Below are positions 17,903 to 26,554 of a DNA stretch of 64,000 nt, one piece after another; the stretch's first letter is position 1, and each line of letters opens with the position of its first letter. Below the pieces are notes generated by a model. That model had not been told where the DNA came from, ran no database searches, and worked only from the letters and a program-made list of their open reading frames with translations. The translations under genes and the position numbers were made by a program. Where the stretch lies: positions 1 through 64,000 of the forward strand of contig NZ_FRCD01000010.1 of assembly GCF_900142785.1 (NCBI RefSeq), given 5' to 3'. This DNA comes from Chryseobacterium carnipullorum. GTDB taxonomy: Bacteria > Bacteroidota > Bacteroidia > Flavobacteriales > Weeksellaceae.

Positions 17903-18499
17903 TTATTTATGGTCAAGCTGGATCAATGTATTGATGCCTTTTGCGTGGGCAAGAAGATCAGGAAAAAAATCATGATAACATTCCTGGAGAAAAGATTTGT
18001 TTTTCAGGAAAGCTTCAAAAACAGGAATGTCCGGTTCAAGGTATTTCGCTTTGTTGAGAACATTTCTCATACTGAATTTGATGCCCCGGTCTTCACGATA
18101 ATTATACAGCCAATCGTCTTCCTCCATTTTTACCAGCATTTTTTTGAAATTTTCAGGAAGCCATTCTTCATGTTCGTTCAATACTCTGTAAACCCTTAGG
18201 GAATGAGCTTTCCATTCAGCCAAAGAATGCAGGCTGAGATCATTGGCCACAAAATAATCCATAGCAACATCTACAAAAGCACCGGCATACAATCTCACAA
18301 GAGGAGAGAATACTTTTTTGGCCTCATGAATAGCGGGATGAGAATCGGTGAATGTATCCACAGCCCTGTGCATTGTGATTCCATCCTGAATGTCTTTCGG
18401 AAAAGAATAACGGTCTTTGTTCCGGATGAAATCTTCAAGAAATTGTCCTACGATCTGGCCGTCCGAAAAAGTAAGAAAAGAATGGGCTAAATAATTCAT
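17903..18499 (-). CDS. Acyl carrier protein phosphodiesterase (AcpH family)
   Basis: The 198-residue cytoplasmic protein shows the ACP phosphodiesterase pattern MNYLAHSFLTF...GQFLEDFIR and ITMHRAVDTFTDSHP. The conserved His and Asp residues are expected to bind the metal that removes 4'-phosphopantetheine from ACP. The full length matches the family. Its ATG overlaps the VanW-family stop as ATGA (18496-18499), so it is the last gene of a translationally coupled trio. Whether the biological substrate is ACP in this group is not settled. Confidence 0.82.
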   Translation of the reverse strand: MNYLAHSFLTFSDGQIVGQFLEDFIRNKDRYSFPKDIQDGITMHRAVDTFTDSHPAIHEAKKVFSPLVRLYAGAFVDVAMDYFVANDLSLHSLAEWKAHSLRVYRVLNEHEEWLPENFKKMLVKMEEDDWLYNYREDRGIKFSMRNVLNKAKYLEPDIPVFEAFLKNKSFLQECYHDFFPDLLAHAKGINTLIQLDHK

Positions 18500-19200
18500 A
18501 AACGAATATAAAAATTTTTACACAATAACCTGTCCTCCACAAAGGTCTCCACCCAAACTCCCTTTTCAATTTCTGTATATTTAAAATCAATAGTATTTAA
18601 AATGATTTTTTCCGGAGAAACCAAATGAAGATGAAGCTCCTCCTCGTTCACGAAACTTGTGAACTGTACAGGGTAGTGAAAGTGATTCTGAATCTGCAGA
18701 TCTTTATACCCATAAACCACAGTGCAGTCTGAACCTAACGGAGTAAAACGCTCATGATCTTTATAAATGTCTATAGAATGGGGATACCTTTCAATAATCT
18801 TAAGGCCTGCCTGTAAAGCTGTATAATAAAGAATAGATGAAAACTGACAGATTCCGCCTCCGGTTCCGCTGGATATATGATTTTTAATAAGATTCCGGCC
18901 TTCTTTGAAATTGTTTTTTGAGGGCTTACCAACTAATTTCCAGAAAGAAAAGACCTCACCGGGCTGAATGACCAGATGGTGAATTTTCTCACTGACTACT
19001 TTTAAGTTGTGGATCTTATTTTCATTTAACTCTCCCTTTTTTATGGCCTGTTTCATTTCGAGAATATGATTACCGATTCTTTTTGAATTATATTCCTTTG
19101 AATAGCGATAACGGGATTGTTGTTCGTCAAAATACCGCTGCCACAATCTGATTTGCAGTTTCAATGAATCGGGAAGCATTTTTTTTAATATCCTTTTCAT
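18496..19200 (-). CDS. VanW-family protein
   Basis: The 234-residue protein carries the VanW domain, with IQPGEVFSFWKLVGKPS, ISSGTGGGICQFSSILYYTAL and HERFTPLGSDCTVVYGYKDL. The domain is named from vancomycin-resistance clusters, but its biochemical role is unknown. The start at 19200 is chosen because its ATG overlaps the methyltransferase stop as ATGA (19197-19200). A longer in-frame version from 19353 would overlap the methyltransferase by 157 bases with unrelated residues. No signal peptide is apparent. There are no vancomycin-resistance genes nearby, so no resistance role is suggested. Confidence 0.85.
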   Translation of the reverse strand: MKRILKKMLPDSLKLQIRLWQRYFDEQQSRYRYSKEYNSKRIGNHILEMKQAIKKGELNENKIHNLKVVSEKIHHLVIQPGEVFSFWKLVGKPSKNNFKEGRNLIKNHISSGTGGGICQFSSILYYTALQAGLKIIERYPHSIDIYKDHERFTPLGSDCTVVYGYKDLQIQNHFHYPVQFTSFVNEEELHLHLVSPEKIILNTIDFKYTEIEKGVWVETFVEDRLLCKNFYIRL

Positions 19201-19865
19201 TTCTTTTCCAGAACTACGATATGATAGGAAGCCCACTTTTTCAGAAAAGTACGGCAGAGCAGAATATCTAAAGGTAGAAAAAGTTTTCTTATGCTGTTGG
19301 GAAATCTGTGAACGGGAAACCATAAAATACCTGCAGTCCTCCTGATATTCCATTGTTTATCTGATAAAACTGAAATCTCTGAAGCCGTAAAGGTATTCCC
19401 TGCATGCCAGTCTTGCTGAGGGGAAACAGCCTTTCTTCTGGTTTTTGTAGGATAGTCAAAAATCAAAATTCCATGATCATCTAATTTCATATAACATTCA
19501 TCAAGGAATTTTTCAGTTTCCTCTTTCGTTTGATGCATGATCACATGAAAGCAGAATATACAGTCAAATTTTAGATCAAACGGAATTTTAGAAATCTCCC
19601 CAACAGCTGTTATTTTCCCCGGATTTTTTTCTTTCGCAATGTGGAGCATTTTTTCACTGAAATCGAGTCCATGCGTTGCAAATTTAAGCAGCCTGCCCGT
19701 TCCACATCCTAAATCCAGAATTTTTGAATATCTTTTATCTTTGAAAAAAGAATGTAGAAAAACATTCTCCTGCTCGTCGATATACCTTCCGTAAGAATTC
19801 CCGAAACGGTTTTGTTCATAGGTTTCTGCAAGATGATCATAGTATTCATGAATACTGTTTTTCAT
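19197..19865 (-). CDS. Class I SAM-dependent methyltransferase
   Basis: The 222-residue soluble protein has motif I ILDLGCGTGRLLKFA, the acidic motif II region HGLDFSEKMLHIAKEK, and a methyltransferase-11/25-type core ending near DDHGILIFDYPT. The substrate cannot be told from sequence. It heads a coupled operon with the VanW-family and AcpH-family genes (ATGA overlaps at both junctions). Confidence 0.82.
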   Translation of the reverse strand: MKNSIHEYYDHLAETYEQNRFGNSYGRYIDEQENVFLHSFFKDKRYSKILDLGCGTGRLLKFATHGLDFSEKMLHIAKEKNPGKITAVGEISKIPFDLKFDCIFCFHVIMHQTKEETEKFLDECYMKLDDHGILIFDYPTKTRRKAVSPQQDWHAGNTFTASEISVLSDKQWNIRRTAGILWFPVHRFPNSIRKLFLPLDILLCRTFLKKWASYHIVVLEKK

Positions 19866-19944
19866 TATTTTAAATTCTTTAGTGAAGATAATTAATTCTT
19901 TAGCTGTCTGTCAATAACTATTCCAACCTTTTTAGAAAACAGGG

Positions 19945-21294
19945 TTAAAAAATTCTTTCATGGAAATCTTCAATTTTGCTCACTTCCTCAATCTTAATTC
20001 CAAATTTTCTTTTCGGAATTTTGTTCAGGTTGGAGACAAATATTTTTTCGTACCCTAATTTTTCAGCTTCTGTAATTCTCTGTTCAACCTGTGCAATAGG
20101 ACGAATCTCTCCACTTAACCCGATTTCTCCGGCAAAACAGAAATGCTCGGAAATCGCAATGTCTTCATTGGAAGACAGGATAGAAGCTACTACCGCAAGA
20201 TCCAAAGCAGGATCATCCGTTTTAATTCCTCCGGTAATATTTAAAAAGACATCTTTAGCGCCCAACTGAAAACCTGCCCGCTTTTCAAGAACGGCCAGAA
20301 GCATATTCAGTCTTTTGGCGTCAAATCCGGTGGAGCTTCTTTGAGGAGTTCCATAAACAGCTGTACTAACCAGTGCCTGGATTTCAAGCAACATCGGTCG
20401 GTTTCCTTCCAAAGTGACTGCCACAGAGTTTCCGGAAAGTTCTTCGAATTTTTTGGTAATGAGGATTTCAGAAGGATTTCTGATCTCTTTTAAACCTTGG
20501 GAAACCATTTCATAAATTCCAATCTCAGCAGTAGATCCGAAACGGTTTTTATTGGCCCTTAGCAATCTGAAAAGATGATTTCTGTCGCCATCAAAATTTA
20601 AAACTACATCTACCATATGTTCCAATACCTTAGGTCCTGCAATCTGGCCATCCTTTGTAATATGGCCTACAAGGAAAACGGGAGTATTGTTTTCTTTTGC
20701 ATATTTGATGATCTCATTGGAGCATTCCCTGATCTGGGAAACGGTTCCAGGTGAACTTTCGATTAACTGAGATTGTAAAGTTTGAATGGAATCGATGATC
20801 ACAAAATCCGGTTCCAGTTTTTTGGCTTCGTGAAGAATCTTTTCCAGTGAAGTTTCCGTAAAAAGAAAACAGTTAGGATTCTGAAGATCTGTCAGCCTGT
20901 CCGCTCTCATTTTTATTTGTGAAGCGCTTTCCTCTCCGGAAACATAAAATACTTTCTTCTTCATCTTTAAAGCCAGCTGAAGCAAAAGCGTAGATTTTCC
21001 GATTCCGGGCTCTCCACCTATCAAAGTTACTGAACCCAGTACAATACCTCCGCCCAGAACACGGTTCAGTTCTTCGGAAGGTGTTTTTATTCTGGGTTCT
21101 TCGCTGGTCACCACTTCAATGATATTGATGACATGCTGTTTTGATTTTGAAAAAGGGGGAGTTTTAGATGAGGTTTTCTCAACGACTTCTTCTACAAGGG
21201 TGTTCCATTCTCCGCAGTTTTTGCATTGCCCCATCCATTGGGAATACTGGGTTCCGCAGTTTTGACAGAAATATGCTGTTTTCAGTTTTGCCAT
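19945..21294 (-). CDS. radA: DNA repair protein RadA (Sms)
   Basis: This 449-residue protein is a RecA-like, hexameric helicase of homologous recombination that promotes branch migration. The order is canonical: an N-terminal C4 zinc finger (C10, C13, C24, C27), Walker A GEPGIGKST (about 94-102), the RadA-specific KNRFG motif, and a C-terminal Lon-protease-like domain (about 290-449) without an active-site Ser-Lys dyad. The length is normal. It is monocistronic and faces the methyltransferase operon with an 80-base gap. Confidence 0.97.
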   Translation of the reverse strand: MAKLKTAYFCQNCGTQYSQWMGQCKNCGEWNTLVEEVVEKTSSKTPPFSKSKQHVINIIEVVTSEEPRIKTPSEELNRVLGGGIVLGSVTLIGGEPGIGKSTLLLQLALKMKKKVFYVSGEESASQIKMRADRLTDLQNPNCFLFTETSLEKILHEAKKLEPDFVIIDSIQTLQSQLIESSPGTVSQIRECSNEIIKYAKENNTPVFLVGHITKDGQIAGPKVLEHMVDVVLNFDGDRNHLFRLLRANKNRFGSTAEIGIYEMVSQGLKEIRNPSEILITKKFEELSGNSVAVTLEGNRPMLLEIQALVSTAVYGTPQRSSTGFDAKRLNMLLAVLEKRAGFQLGAKDVFLNITGGIKTDDPALDLAVVASILSSNEDIAISEHFCFAGEIGLSGEIRPIAQVEQRITEAEKLGYEKIFVSNLNKIPKRKFGIKIEEVSKIEDFHERIF

Positions 21295-21349
21295 ACTGCG
21301 AAGTTAAAAAAAATGAATCTCCTTTCAGAATTTTAATTAATTTTCAACC

Positions 21350-21760
21350 ATGAAAAATATTCTTCTGAAAAGTGTGATCATATTTGTTGTGATGAGTTGT
21401 CTCAATGCTCAGCTTGCCCATTGGAGCGGAAGAATTCTTAAGTTGTCTGCCGGTCAATTGGGAATGCTTCCAACGGCTGTTTTTTTCGGATCTTTGATCA
21501 TTACCGTGATTGCATCTGTAACTATAGTGATATTCAGGAGAAGCTATCAATCCCTATGGAAAAGTGCCGTTTTATTTGAAATCCTTTATCTTCTGATGCT
21601 ATTGCTGTCTGGTGTTCATCCTTTTATTTATTTTATTGAGGCAACAAATAATCATCTTATAGACTTAATGTTGTACATCAATTCAATTATTGTTTTCCTT
21701 CTGATGTGTATAGTTGATCTCCTTTATCATAAAATTTTGGGATCTAAAATTAAAAACTAA
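21350..21760 (+). CDS. Small membrane protein of unknown function
   Basis: The 136-residue product is not recognised. It has an N-terminal hydrophobic stretch with ALWSGR-like text (AQLAHWSGRILKL), then about three further membrane helices (residues 42-62, 74-92, 104-125), and a basic C-terminus. It lies between radA and a YceI gene, 62 bases before the latter and on the same strand. Co-transcription is possible but unproven. Confidence 0.6.
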   Translation: MKNILLKSVIIFVVMSCLNAQLAHWSGRILKLSAGQLGMLPTAVFFGSLIITVIASVTIVIFRRSYQSLWKSAVLFEILYLLMLLLSGVHPFIYFIEATNNHLIDLMLYINSIIVFLLMCIVDLLYHKILGSKIKN

Positions 21761-21821
21761 CCTACATCAAGATGAGGGTAATCAATATGCATTATCTTTA
21801 CTCAATTAAAAATAAGTTATA

Positions 21822-22391
21822 ATGAAAAAAATATTTTTATCTTTCGTATTCACGCTGTTAAGCGTTTTTGGGTTTGCACAAACGGAATGGATTGTAGATC
21901 CTATGCATTCTTCTGTAAATTTCAATATCAAGCATATGGGAATCAATTTTGTGCAGGGAAGATTCGATAAATTTGACGGAAAAGTAAGCACAGAAGCTGC
22001 TAATTTAGATAATGCCACTTTTGCATTTGACGTGGATGTCAACTCAATCAATACAGGAACAGATATGAGAGACAAACATCTTAAAAGTCCGGATTTTTTT
22101 GATGTTGATCAATATCCGGCCATGAGTTTTCGCAGTAAATCGATCACAAAAGATAAAAATAACACCTATATTCTGAAAGGAGCTCTGAAAATAAAGGAAA
22201 CTGTAAAAGATGTCAGCATTCCTGTAACCTTTGGAGGCGTTACTAAGAATCAGCAAGGGAAAGAAGTAATGGGTTTCCAGGCAAAATTTACGGTTAACCG
22301 TTTAGACTATGGAATCAAATATGACCCGACTGGTGCAGGAGTCGCTAAGGATGTAGACGTAAGTTTATATTTTGAACTGGTAAAACAATAG
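21822..22391 (+). CDS. YceI-family periplasmic lipid-binding protein
   Basis: The 189-residue protein has a signal peptide ending in FGFAQ at residue 20. It then shows the YceI signature WIVDPMHSSVNFNIKHMGINF, followed by KHLKSPDFFDVDQYPAMSF and a C-terminal VSLYFELVK. YceI proteins are lipocalin-like barrels that bind isoprenoid or other hydrophobic ligands. The length is standard. A strong hairpin terminator follows at 22411-22448. Confidence 0.92.
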   Translation: MKKIFLSFVFTLLSVFGFAQTEWIVDPMHSSVNFNIKHMGINFVQGRFDKFDGKVSTEAANLDNATFAFDVDVNSINTGTDMRDKHLKSPDFFDVDQYPAMSFRSKSITKDKNNTYILKGALKIKETVKDVSIPVTFGGVTKNQQGKEVMGFQAKFTVNRLDYGIKYDPTGAGVAKDVDVSLYFELVKQ

Positions 22392-22410
22392 TTTTATAGA
22401 CCATTTGTAT

Positions 22411-22448
22411 AAAAAAAGGTTTTTCAAGTGATTGAAAAACCTTTTTTT
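22411..22448 (+). terminator. Terminator of the YceI gene
   Basis: AAAAAGGTTTTTCAA and TTGAAAAACCTTTTT pair around GTGA, with seven Ts. It is symmetrical enough to act on both strands and may also protect the end of the convergent lipid cluster. Confidence 0.85.
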
Positions 22449-22454
22449 ATTGGG

Positions 22455-22537
22455 ATTTGATTCTCGCTGATCTATCAGATCTTGCAGGTTTAATTGCAAC
22501 GCAAACATCTGTGCCATCTGCTAAATCTGCGGGAGAT
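22455..22537. repeat. Dispersed intergenic repeat of the Chryseobacterium type
   Basis: The segment ends in ATCTGTGCCATCTGCTAAAT followed by CTGCGGGAGAT. Repeated CTG/CAG-AT units (CGCTGATCTATCAGATC, ATCTGC) are present. Short sequences like this recur between genes in Chryseobacterium genomes. It lies between two converging transcription units. A diverged relative may be present at 10022-10097. Confidence 0.5.
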
Positions 22538-22552
22538 TATATTTTTTTAAGT

Positions 22553-24247
22553 TTAAGAATTAATCTTCCCGGAAGAAACTGTGAAAATACCGTAGTCATC
22601 AATCAACATGTTTTCCTTTCGGATTCCGCTGTATTTCATGATCCTGTCAAGCTCTTTCTGAGAACGTCTCCTCATGATCCAGTCTTTGTTCTGATGATTA
22701 TTCAAAACATAAGCAATCATTTTAAGTTGCGGATGCCATGGCTGTCCTGTGTAGACGATAAAAGAATTTTTTTCAGAAATAGAAGCTGCTCCCTGAATTG
22801 CTTTAGCCGTCATCTCGTTGTCTCCAAATAGTTCAAGAATCCCTGAAACAATGGTAATGTTAGGTTGGAAATCTACCTTTTTATAGGTTTCAGAATCAAA
22901 GCAGTCAAAGTTGGTAAAACGGATATTCTGATAGTTTTTTTCTTTGATTACTTTTTCTCCGATCTCAATATTAGCCTTAACAAATTCATTAATAACAATC
23001 TCGGCATCAGGATATTTTTCTTTAATATCGAATAAATAATTTCCTGTCCCACCGGCAATATCAAGAATTTTAATTTTTCTCCCTTCTTTCTTAAGACTTT
23101 GGATATTCTGTTCCAAAAGTCGGATCAAATGCTCCTTACGGATACGAATTCCTTTCCAGCCAATCGCATTAAGATAATTTTTATCCATCATTTTCCCAAA
23201 ACCGAATTTGCCTTTCGGCTGGTTCTGATACACATAATGCAGGGAAGCACCGGAATCAAAGCCGTATTTCAGACCGATCGCCATTCCGTTGCTTATTTTT
23301 CCGATGTTATTCAGTGAAAATTTCTGAAGCTTGAAATTCAGATTATTTCCGATATTATTCTGAAGATCCTCATATTCCTTTACAGAAAAGCGGTCAGGAT
23401 GGAGGGAAGCTGTTTTGTGGGTTCTGCTGAAGCACTTTTCAGCAAAATCAGCTATTTTGTCGTATACTTTCTCCTTTCCGGTATCAAACAGGATTCCATG
23501 GAAAAAGCCGGATAATACTTCATATTTCTTTAAATCTGTATCAAGCCTGTCATAAAAAGTTTTCTGTTCTTTATTGAAAACCACATGATCTTTTTCTGCT
23601 GCCAGAATCAATGCTGGTGTATCAATAGCTTCAGCATCTTCTACCAGACGTTTTCCCGCTTTGGCAAGGTCGATAAGAAGTTCAGCGTCGATAGATCTTG
23701 TGATCAGTGGATCTGTGTCGTATGCTTTTTGCTGCTCCGGATCATGAGTAAGCATTTTAGATTTTACATAGCTTTTGATGATCAGTCCTTTTTTAAACTT
23801 TGTTCCAAGCGTAATCATTTCATTGGCCAGCGGAACAATAAGATTGATTTTAAAAGCAGGAGCTAAAAGAGCCATTCCGGCAATATCAGGAGCGAAATCG
23901 TGAGCCCAGGCTGAAGCGACAACCCCTCCGATACTGTTGGCCAACAGGAAAATATCTGAAATATTCACAGCGTATTTTGATCCCAGAAATTTGGAGAAAG
24001 AATCCAGATCTCTCACGTAATCCATAAAGATAGATGATGTTTTCGTCTCGGTGTGTCCGTGTCCGCGAAGATCAAATGCGAAAATGTTGTATTTTGAGAA
24101 TTGTGAAGATTGCGCAATATCATTCAGTCTTTCCGAATGTTCATGACCGCGGTGGATGATGATGATGCTTTTTTGTTGTGGCTGATAATTCCATTCCCGA
24201 TAGAAAATAGTACTGCCGTCGAAACTCTTAAAATGTCCGCTGTTCAT
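22553..24247 (-). CDS. Alpha/beta hydrolase - SAM methyltransferase fusion (YnbC-like)
   Basis: The 564-residue two-domain protein starts with an alpha/beta hydrolase (about 1-275). It has HRGHEHSER after the first strands, a nucleophile elbow LLANSIGGVV with Ala in place of the first Gly of GxSxG, and KDHVVF near the third catalytic position. A class I methyltransferase (about 330-564) follows, with motif I IKILDIAGGTGNYLFDI. This domain order and length match E. coli YnbC. It is the last gene of a seven-gene minus-strand cluster, three bases after the phosphatase ORF. A role in modifying a lipid or its head group is inferred from neighbours; the substrate is unknown. Confidence 0.88.
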   Translation of the reverse strand: MNSGHFKSFDGSTIFYREWNYQPQQKSIIIIHRGHEHSERLNDIAQSSQFSKYNIFAFDLRGHGHTETKTSSIFMDYVRDLDSFSKFLGSKYAVNISDIFLLANSIGGVVASAWAHDFAPDIAGMALLAPAFKINLIVPLANEMITLGTKFKKGLIIKSYVKSKMLTHDPEQQKAYDTDPLITRSIDAELLIDLAKAGKRLVEDAEAIDTPALILAAEKDHVVFNKEQKTFYDRLDTDLKKYEVLSGFFHGILFDTGKEKVYDKIADFAEKCFSRTHKTASLHPDRFSVKEYEDLQNNIGNNLNFKLQKFSLNNIGKISNGMAIGLKYGFDSGASLHYVYQNQPKGKFGFGKMMDKNYLNAIGWKGIRIRKEHLIRLLEQNIQSLKKEGRKIKILDIAGGTGNYLFDIKEKYPDAEIVINEFVKANIEIGEKVIKEKNYQNIRFTNFDCFDSETYKKVDFQPNITIVSGILELFGDNEMTAKAIQGAASISEKNSFIVYTGQPWHPQLKMIAYVLNNHQNKDWIMRRRSQKELDRIMKYSGIRKENMLIDDYGIFTVSSGKINS

Positions 24248-24250
24248 AGT

Positions 24251-24910
24251 TTAAATTTTTTTCAAAAAATCCTTCAGATAAGGATGAATGACTGCATCTT
24301 TATGGATGCCTTTCATGGTTTCTACTGCTTCATCTAGAGGTAAAGATAGAATATTTTTCATTACTAAAATGCCTATAACAGAGCTTCTTGTTAATCCCAT
24401 GGTGCAGTGAATGAATATTTTTCCCTCTTCTGGAAGTTTTCTATAGTTCTCTGTGATTTCATTAACCAACTTTTTCGTTTCTTCAATATCTAAAGTTCCG
24501 ATATCCAGAAAAGAAACAGAGTGGTAAGAACACTTCTTTTGTAAATCCGGTATTTCCTCAATTTCTGCTGAAAGATCATAGACTAAAATATCTCTGCCTG
24601 TTCCGAAATAATGTACATCATCACGACCGGGCCTTGACGAAATGTAAATGCAGGGAGCAATTTCCAGCGGTCTTTTGTTCTTCCGTAAAAATTTCCAGAA
24701 AATCCAATAGACCATCAGATAGGGTGCATAAAATATTTTTTTCCATAATGAAATTTTTCCGTTTCTATCTTTTAGAAAGTGAATGTTATTTTTTTGATAA
24801 TGATAACCGATAATAATAGCCATTGCGGCCGGCCAAAGAAGAATCAACCCTAAATGGCCATAAAATTTATCAAGAAGAACTGAAACTATGATCAGAATCC
24901 ATCCGGACAA
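24251..24910 (-). CDS. Membrane-anchored dual-specificity phosphatase-like protein (C-terminal half of a YnbD-like protein)
   Basis: The 219-residue ORF has two N-terminal membrane helices and then a dual-specificity phosphatase domain, with the active site IHCTMGLTRSS. This is C-x5-R, as expected for Cys-based phosphatases. The only start near the beginning is a TTG at 24910. It is in the same frame as the PAP2 ORF upstream, separated by one TAA (24941-24943) and ten sense codons. Read through, the two would give about 433 codons, close to the length of E. coli YnbD (430 residues), which has PAP2 and phosphatase parts in one chain. It is therefore either a split gene or a gene broken by a nonsense change. 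Confidence 0.75.
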   Translation of the reverse strand: MSGWILIIVSVLLDKFYGHLGLILLWPAAMAIIIGYHYQKNNIHFLKDRNGKISLWKKIFYAPYLMVYWIFWKFLRKNKRPLEIAPCIYISSRPGRDDVHYFGTGRDILVYDLSAEIEEIPDLQKKCSYHSVSFLDIGTLDIEETKKLVNEITENYRKLPEEGKIFIHCTMGLTRSSVIGILVMKNILSLPLDEAVETMKGIHKDAVIHPYLKDFLKKI

Positions 24911-24940
24911 AAAATAAAAGTTTGCAATCTGAAAATTTCT

Positions 24941-25552
24941 TTATTGAAAATCATTTTTTCGATAAGGAAAGACTATAAAACTTAGATGCGCAAGGACTGT
25001 TCCTGTAAGAATATCCATGAAATGATGCTGGTAAGTTGTCAGGGTAGAAATTCCCAATGCAATAAGCCATAGCATCAGAAAAATCCGGAATCGGTTTAAG
25101 TTTCTGAATACGGTCCAAAAGATCAACGCATAAGCGATGTGCAGAGACGGAGACTGGTTGAAAGGCGAATCAAATATCTTGAGAAACTGAAAAGAGTAAT
25201 CTAAAATAGAATTGTCTGTAGCGGGTTTTGTCAAAGAAAACCGCAGTGGAAACAGAATAAAACAAATGCCTGCAACTATTGTAGTAAAAAGCATTCTCTT
25301 TGTTAAAACTTTAAGCTGCTCATTATTTTTACATACAAAAAATACCAAACAGAAAAAACACACACTCGTCATATATGGAATAATGCTCCAGGGTAAAAAT
25401 GGGATATACTTTTCAAAATTAAAGGTGAACGACGGAACTTTTTCAGCCTTTGAAGTGTACCATGCCGCAAAATTGTAAACAGTCATGAATACAAACGCAC
25501 AGAGGGCAAAAGCATAGGTTTGCTGTTTTAGGGTTGGTCTTCTTTCATCCAT
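24941..25552 (-). CDS. PAP2-type phosphatase (N-terminal half of a YnbD-like protein)
   Basis: The 203-residue membrane protein has about six helices and PAP2-superfamily motifs. PSLHIAYA stands in place of PSGH and TYQHHFMDILTG carries the H-x3-D. Such enzymes dephosphorylate lipid phosphates or exchange head groups. The start is the ATG at 25552, which lies out of frame inside the last codons of the SDR gene (25-base overlap). The start at 25621 would overlap by 94 bases. The stop TAA at 24941-24943 is followed, in frame, by the phosphatase ORF (see 24251-24910). Confidence 0.8.
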   Translation of the reverse strand: MDERRPTLKQQTYAFALCAFVFMTVYNFAAWYTSKAEKVPSFTFNFEKYIPFLPWSIIPYMTSVCFFCLVFFVCKNNEQLKVLTKRMLFTTIVAGICFILFPLRFSLTKPATDNSILDYSFQFLKIFDSPFNQSPSLHIAYALIFWTVFRNLNRFRIFLMLWLIALGISTLTTYQHHFMDILTGTVLAHLSFIVFPYRKNDFQ

Positions 25553-26289
25553 CGGGCTTTCCTGAACATGATTGTATTTAATAAAAAAGAAGGAAGTAAA
25601 GACAGTGCTTTCATCATCCATTTCATTTTTGCCGGAAAAATTACTAATTTTTCATGGTTTTCAATAGCTTCTGAAATGATCCTTACTGCAGTTTCAACAT
25701 CGGTAAGGAAAGGTTTTTTATGAAGATCATTATTATTGAGCTCTCTTAATTTTTCGGTGTCTACATATCCCGGAGCAATGGTCGTTACAGAGATTCCAAA
25801 CGGTTTCAGGGCACGACGATAGGCACCAGCAATTTGTATGACGGAGCGTTTTGTTTTGGTATACAAACTTGAGTTATCATAATCTAAAATTCCGGAAACG
25901 GAAGCAATAACCGCAATACTGCCTTTTTTCTGTCCTTTCATCAGTTTTCGAGCTGTTTCAAAACAGTTTATCGTCCCTAAAATATTGGTTTGAAGCATTT
26001 CCTCAGCTTCTTCATAGGAGATTTTTCCGGCTACATCTTCCGCATAGCTTCCTGTACAGTTGATGAAAATGTCAAGATTTCCGCGATCGTTCAAAAAGGA
26101 ATGTACCGCAGCGGCAATAGAATCCGTATCACAAACATCTGCCTGAAATGCTTTTAAATTTTCAAAATTATTTTCAGATATCTTTGCCAGGTTTCTCCCG
26201 CAGATTCCTACATCATCTCCTTTTTCACGATAATGCCGGGCAAGAGCATAGCCGATACCGGAAGTTCCGCCTGCTATAAAAACATTCAT
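25528..26289 (-). CDS. Short-chain dehydrogenase/reductase
   Basis: The 253-residue NAD(P)-dependent oxidoreductase has the Rossmann motif MNVFIAGGTSGIGYALA at its N-terminus. It also has the catalytic Ser in IASVSGILD and Y-x3-K in SSLYTKTKR. Its C-terminus is hydrophobic (ALSLLPSFLLNTIMF), suggesting membrane association. The ATG at 26289 fits the Rossmann start; the track from 26358 adds unrelated residues. It begins a second transcription block after a 254-base gap and overlaps the PAP2 gene. The substrate is unknown. Lipid context suggests a hydroxyl or keto group of a lipid precursor. Confidence 0.82.
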   Translation of the reverse strand: MNVFIAGGTSGIGYALARHYREKGDDVGICGRNLAKISENNFENLKAFQADVCDTDSIAAAVHSFLNDRGNLDIFINCTGSYAEDVAGKISYEEAEEMLQTNILGTINCFETARKLMKGQKKGSIAVIASVSGILDYDNSSLYTKTKRSVIQIAGAYRRALKPFGISVTTIAPGYVDTEKLRELNNNDLHKKPFLTDVETAVRIISEAIENHEKLVIFPAKMKWMMKALSLLPSFLLNTIMFRKARWMKEDQP

Positions 26290-26520
26290 TAGGTTGTAGT
26301 GATTTGAATTTTGTGTAAAAATAGATTTTAAAACTGAAAGTTGGATTTTATCAACCACAAAAGGTTCAAAAGTTTTTAAACACTTTAGTGATTTTAAGTG
26401 TAAAGGTGTGAGAATAGAAGATCACATGAGTTGTTTAGAAAATCAAAGATTTTCAATGCATTAATAAGAATGGCTTTAACCCGTTTAAACAAAATGAAGA
26501 CCATACCATTGGATTTTAGA

Positions 26521-26554
26521 CAAATATAGTGGGTCATAAAACATCAGCTGCAAA
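26521..26554 (-). promoter_or_regulatory. Candidate promoter for the SDR-PAP2-phosphatase-YnbC block
   Basis: The minus strand has TTTG at 26551-26554, a 22-base spacer and TATATTTG at 26521-26528. It overlaps the end of the patatin-like gene. The leader to the SDR ATG would be about 225 bases. Confidence 0.4.

Noticed and set aside
18496..19200. VanW-family gene as part of a vancomycin-resistance cluster
   Set aside because: There are no vanHAX or ligase genes in the window, and the domain occurs widely.
19201..19353. Longer start for the VanW-family protein
   Set aside because: It overlaps the methyltransferase by 157 bases, while the ATGA overlap at 19197-19200 gives a natural start.
22457..22831. 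124-residue plus-strand ORF
   Set aside because: It begins in the intergenic repeat and is antisense to the hydrolase-methyltransferase gene.
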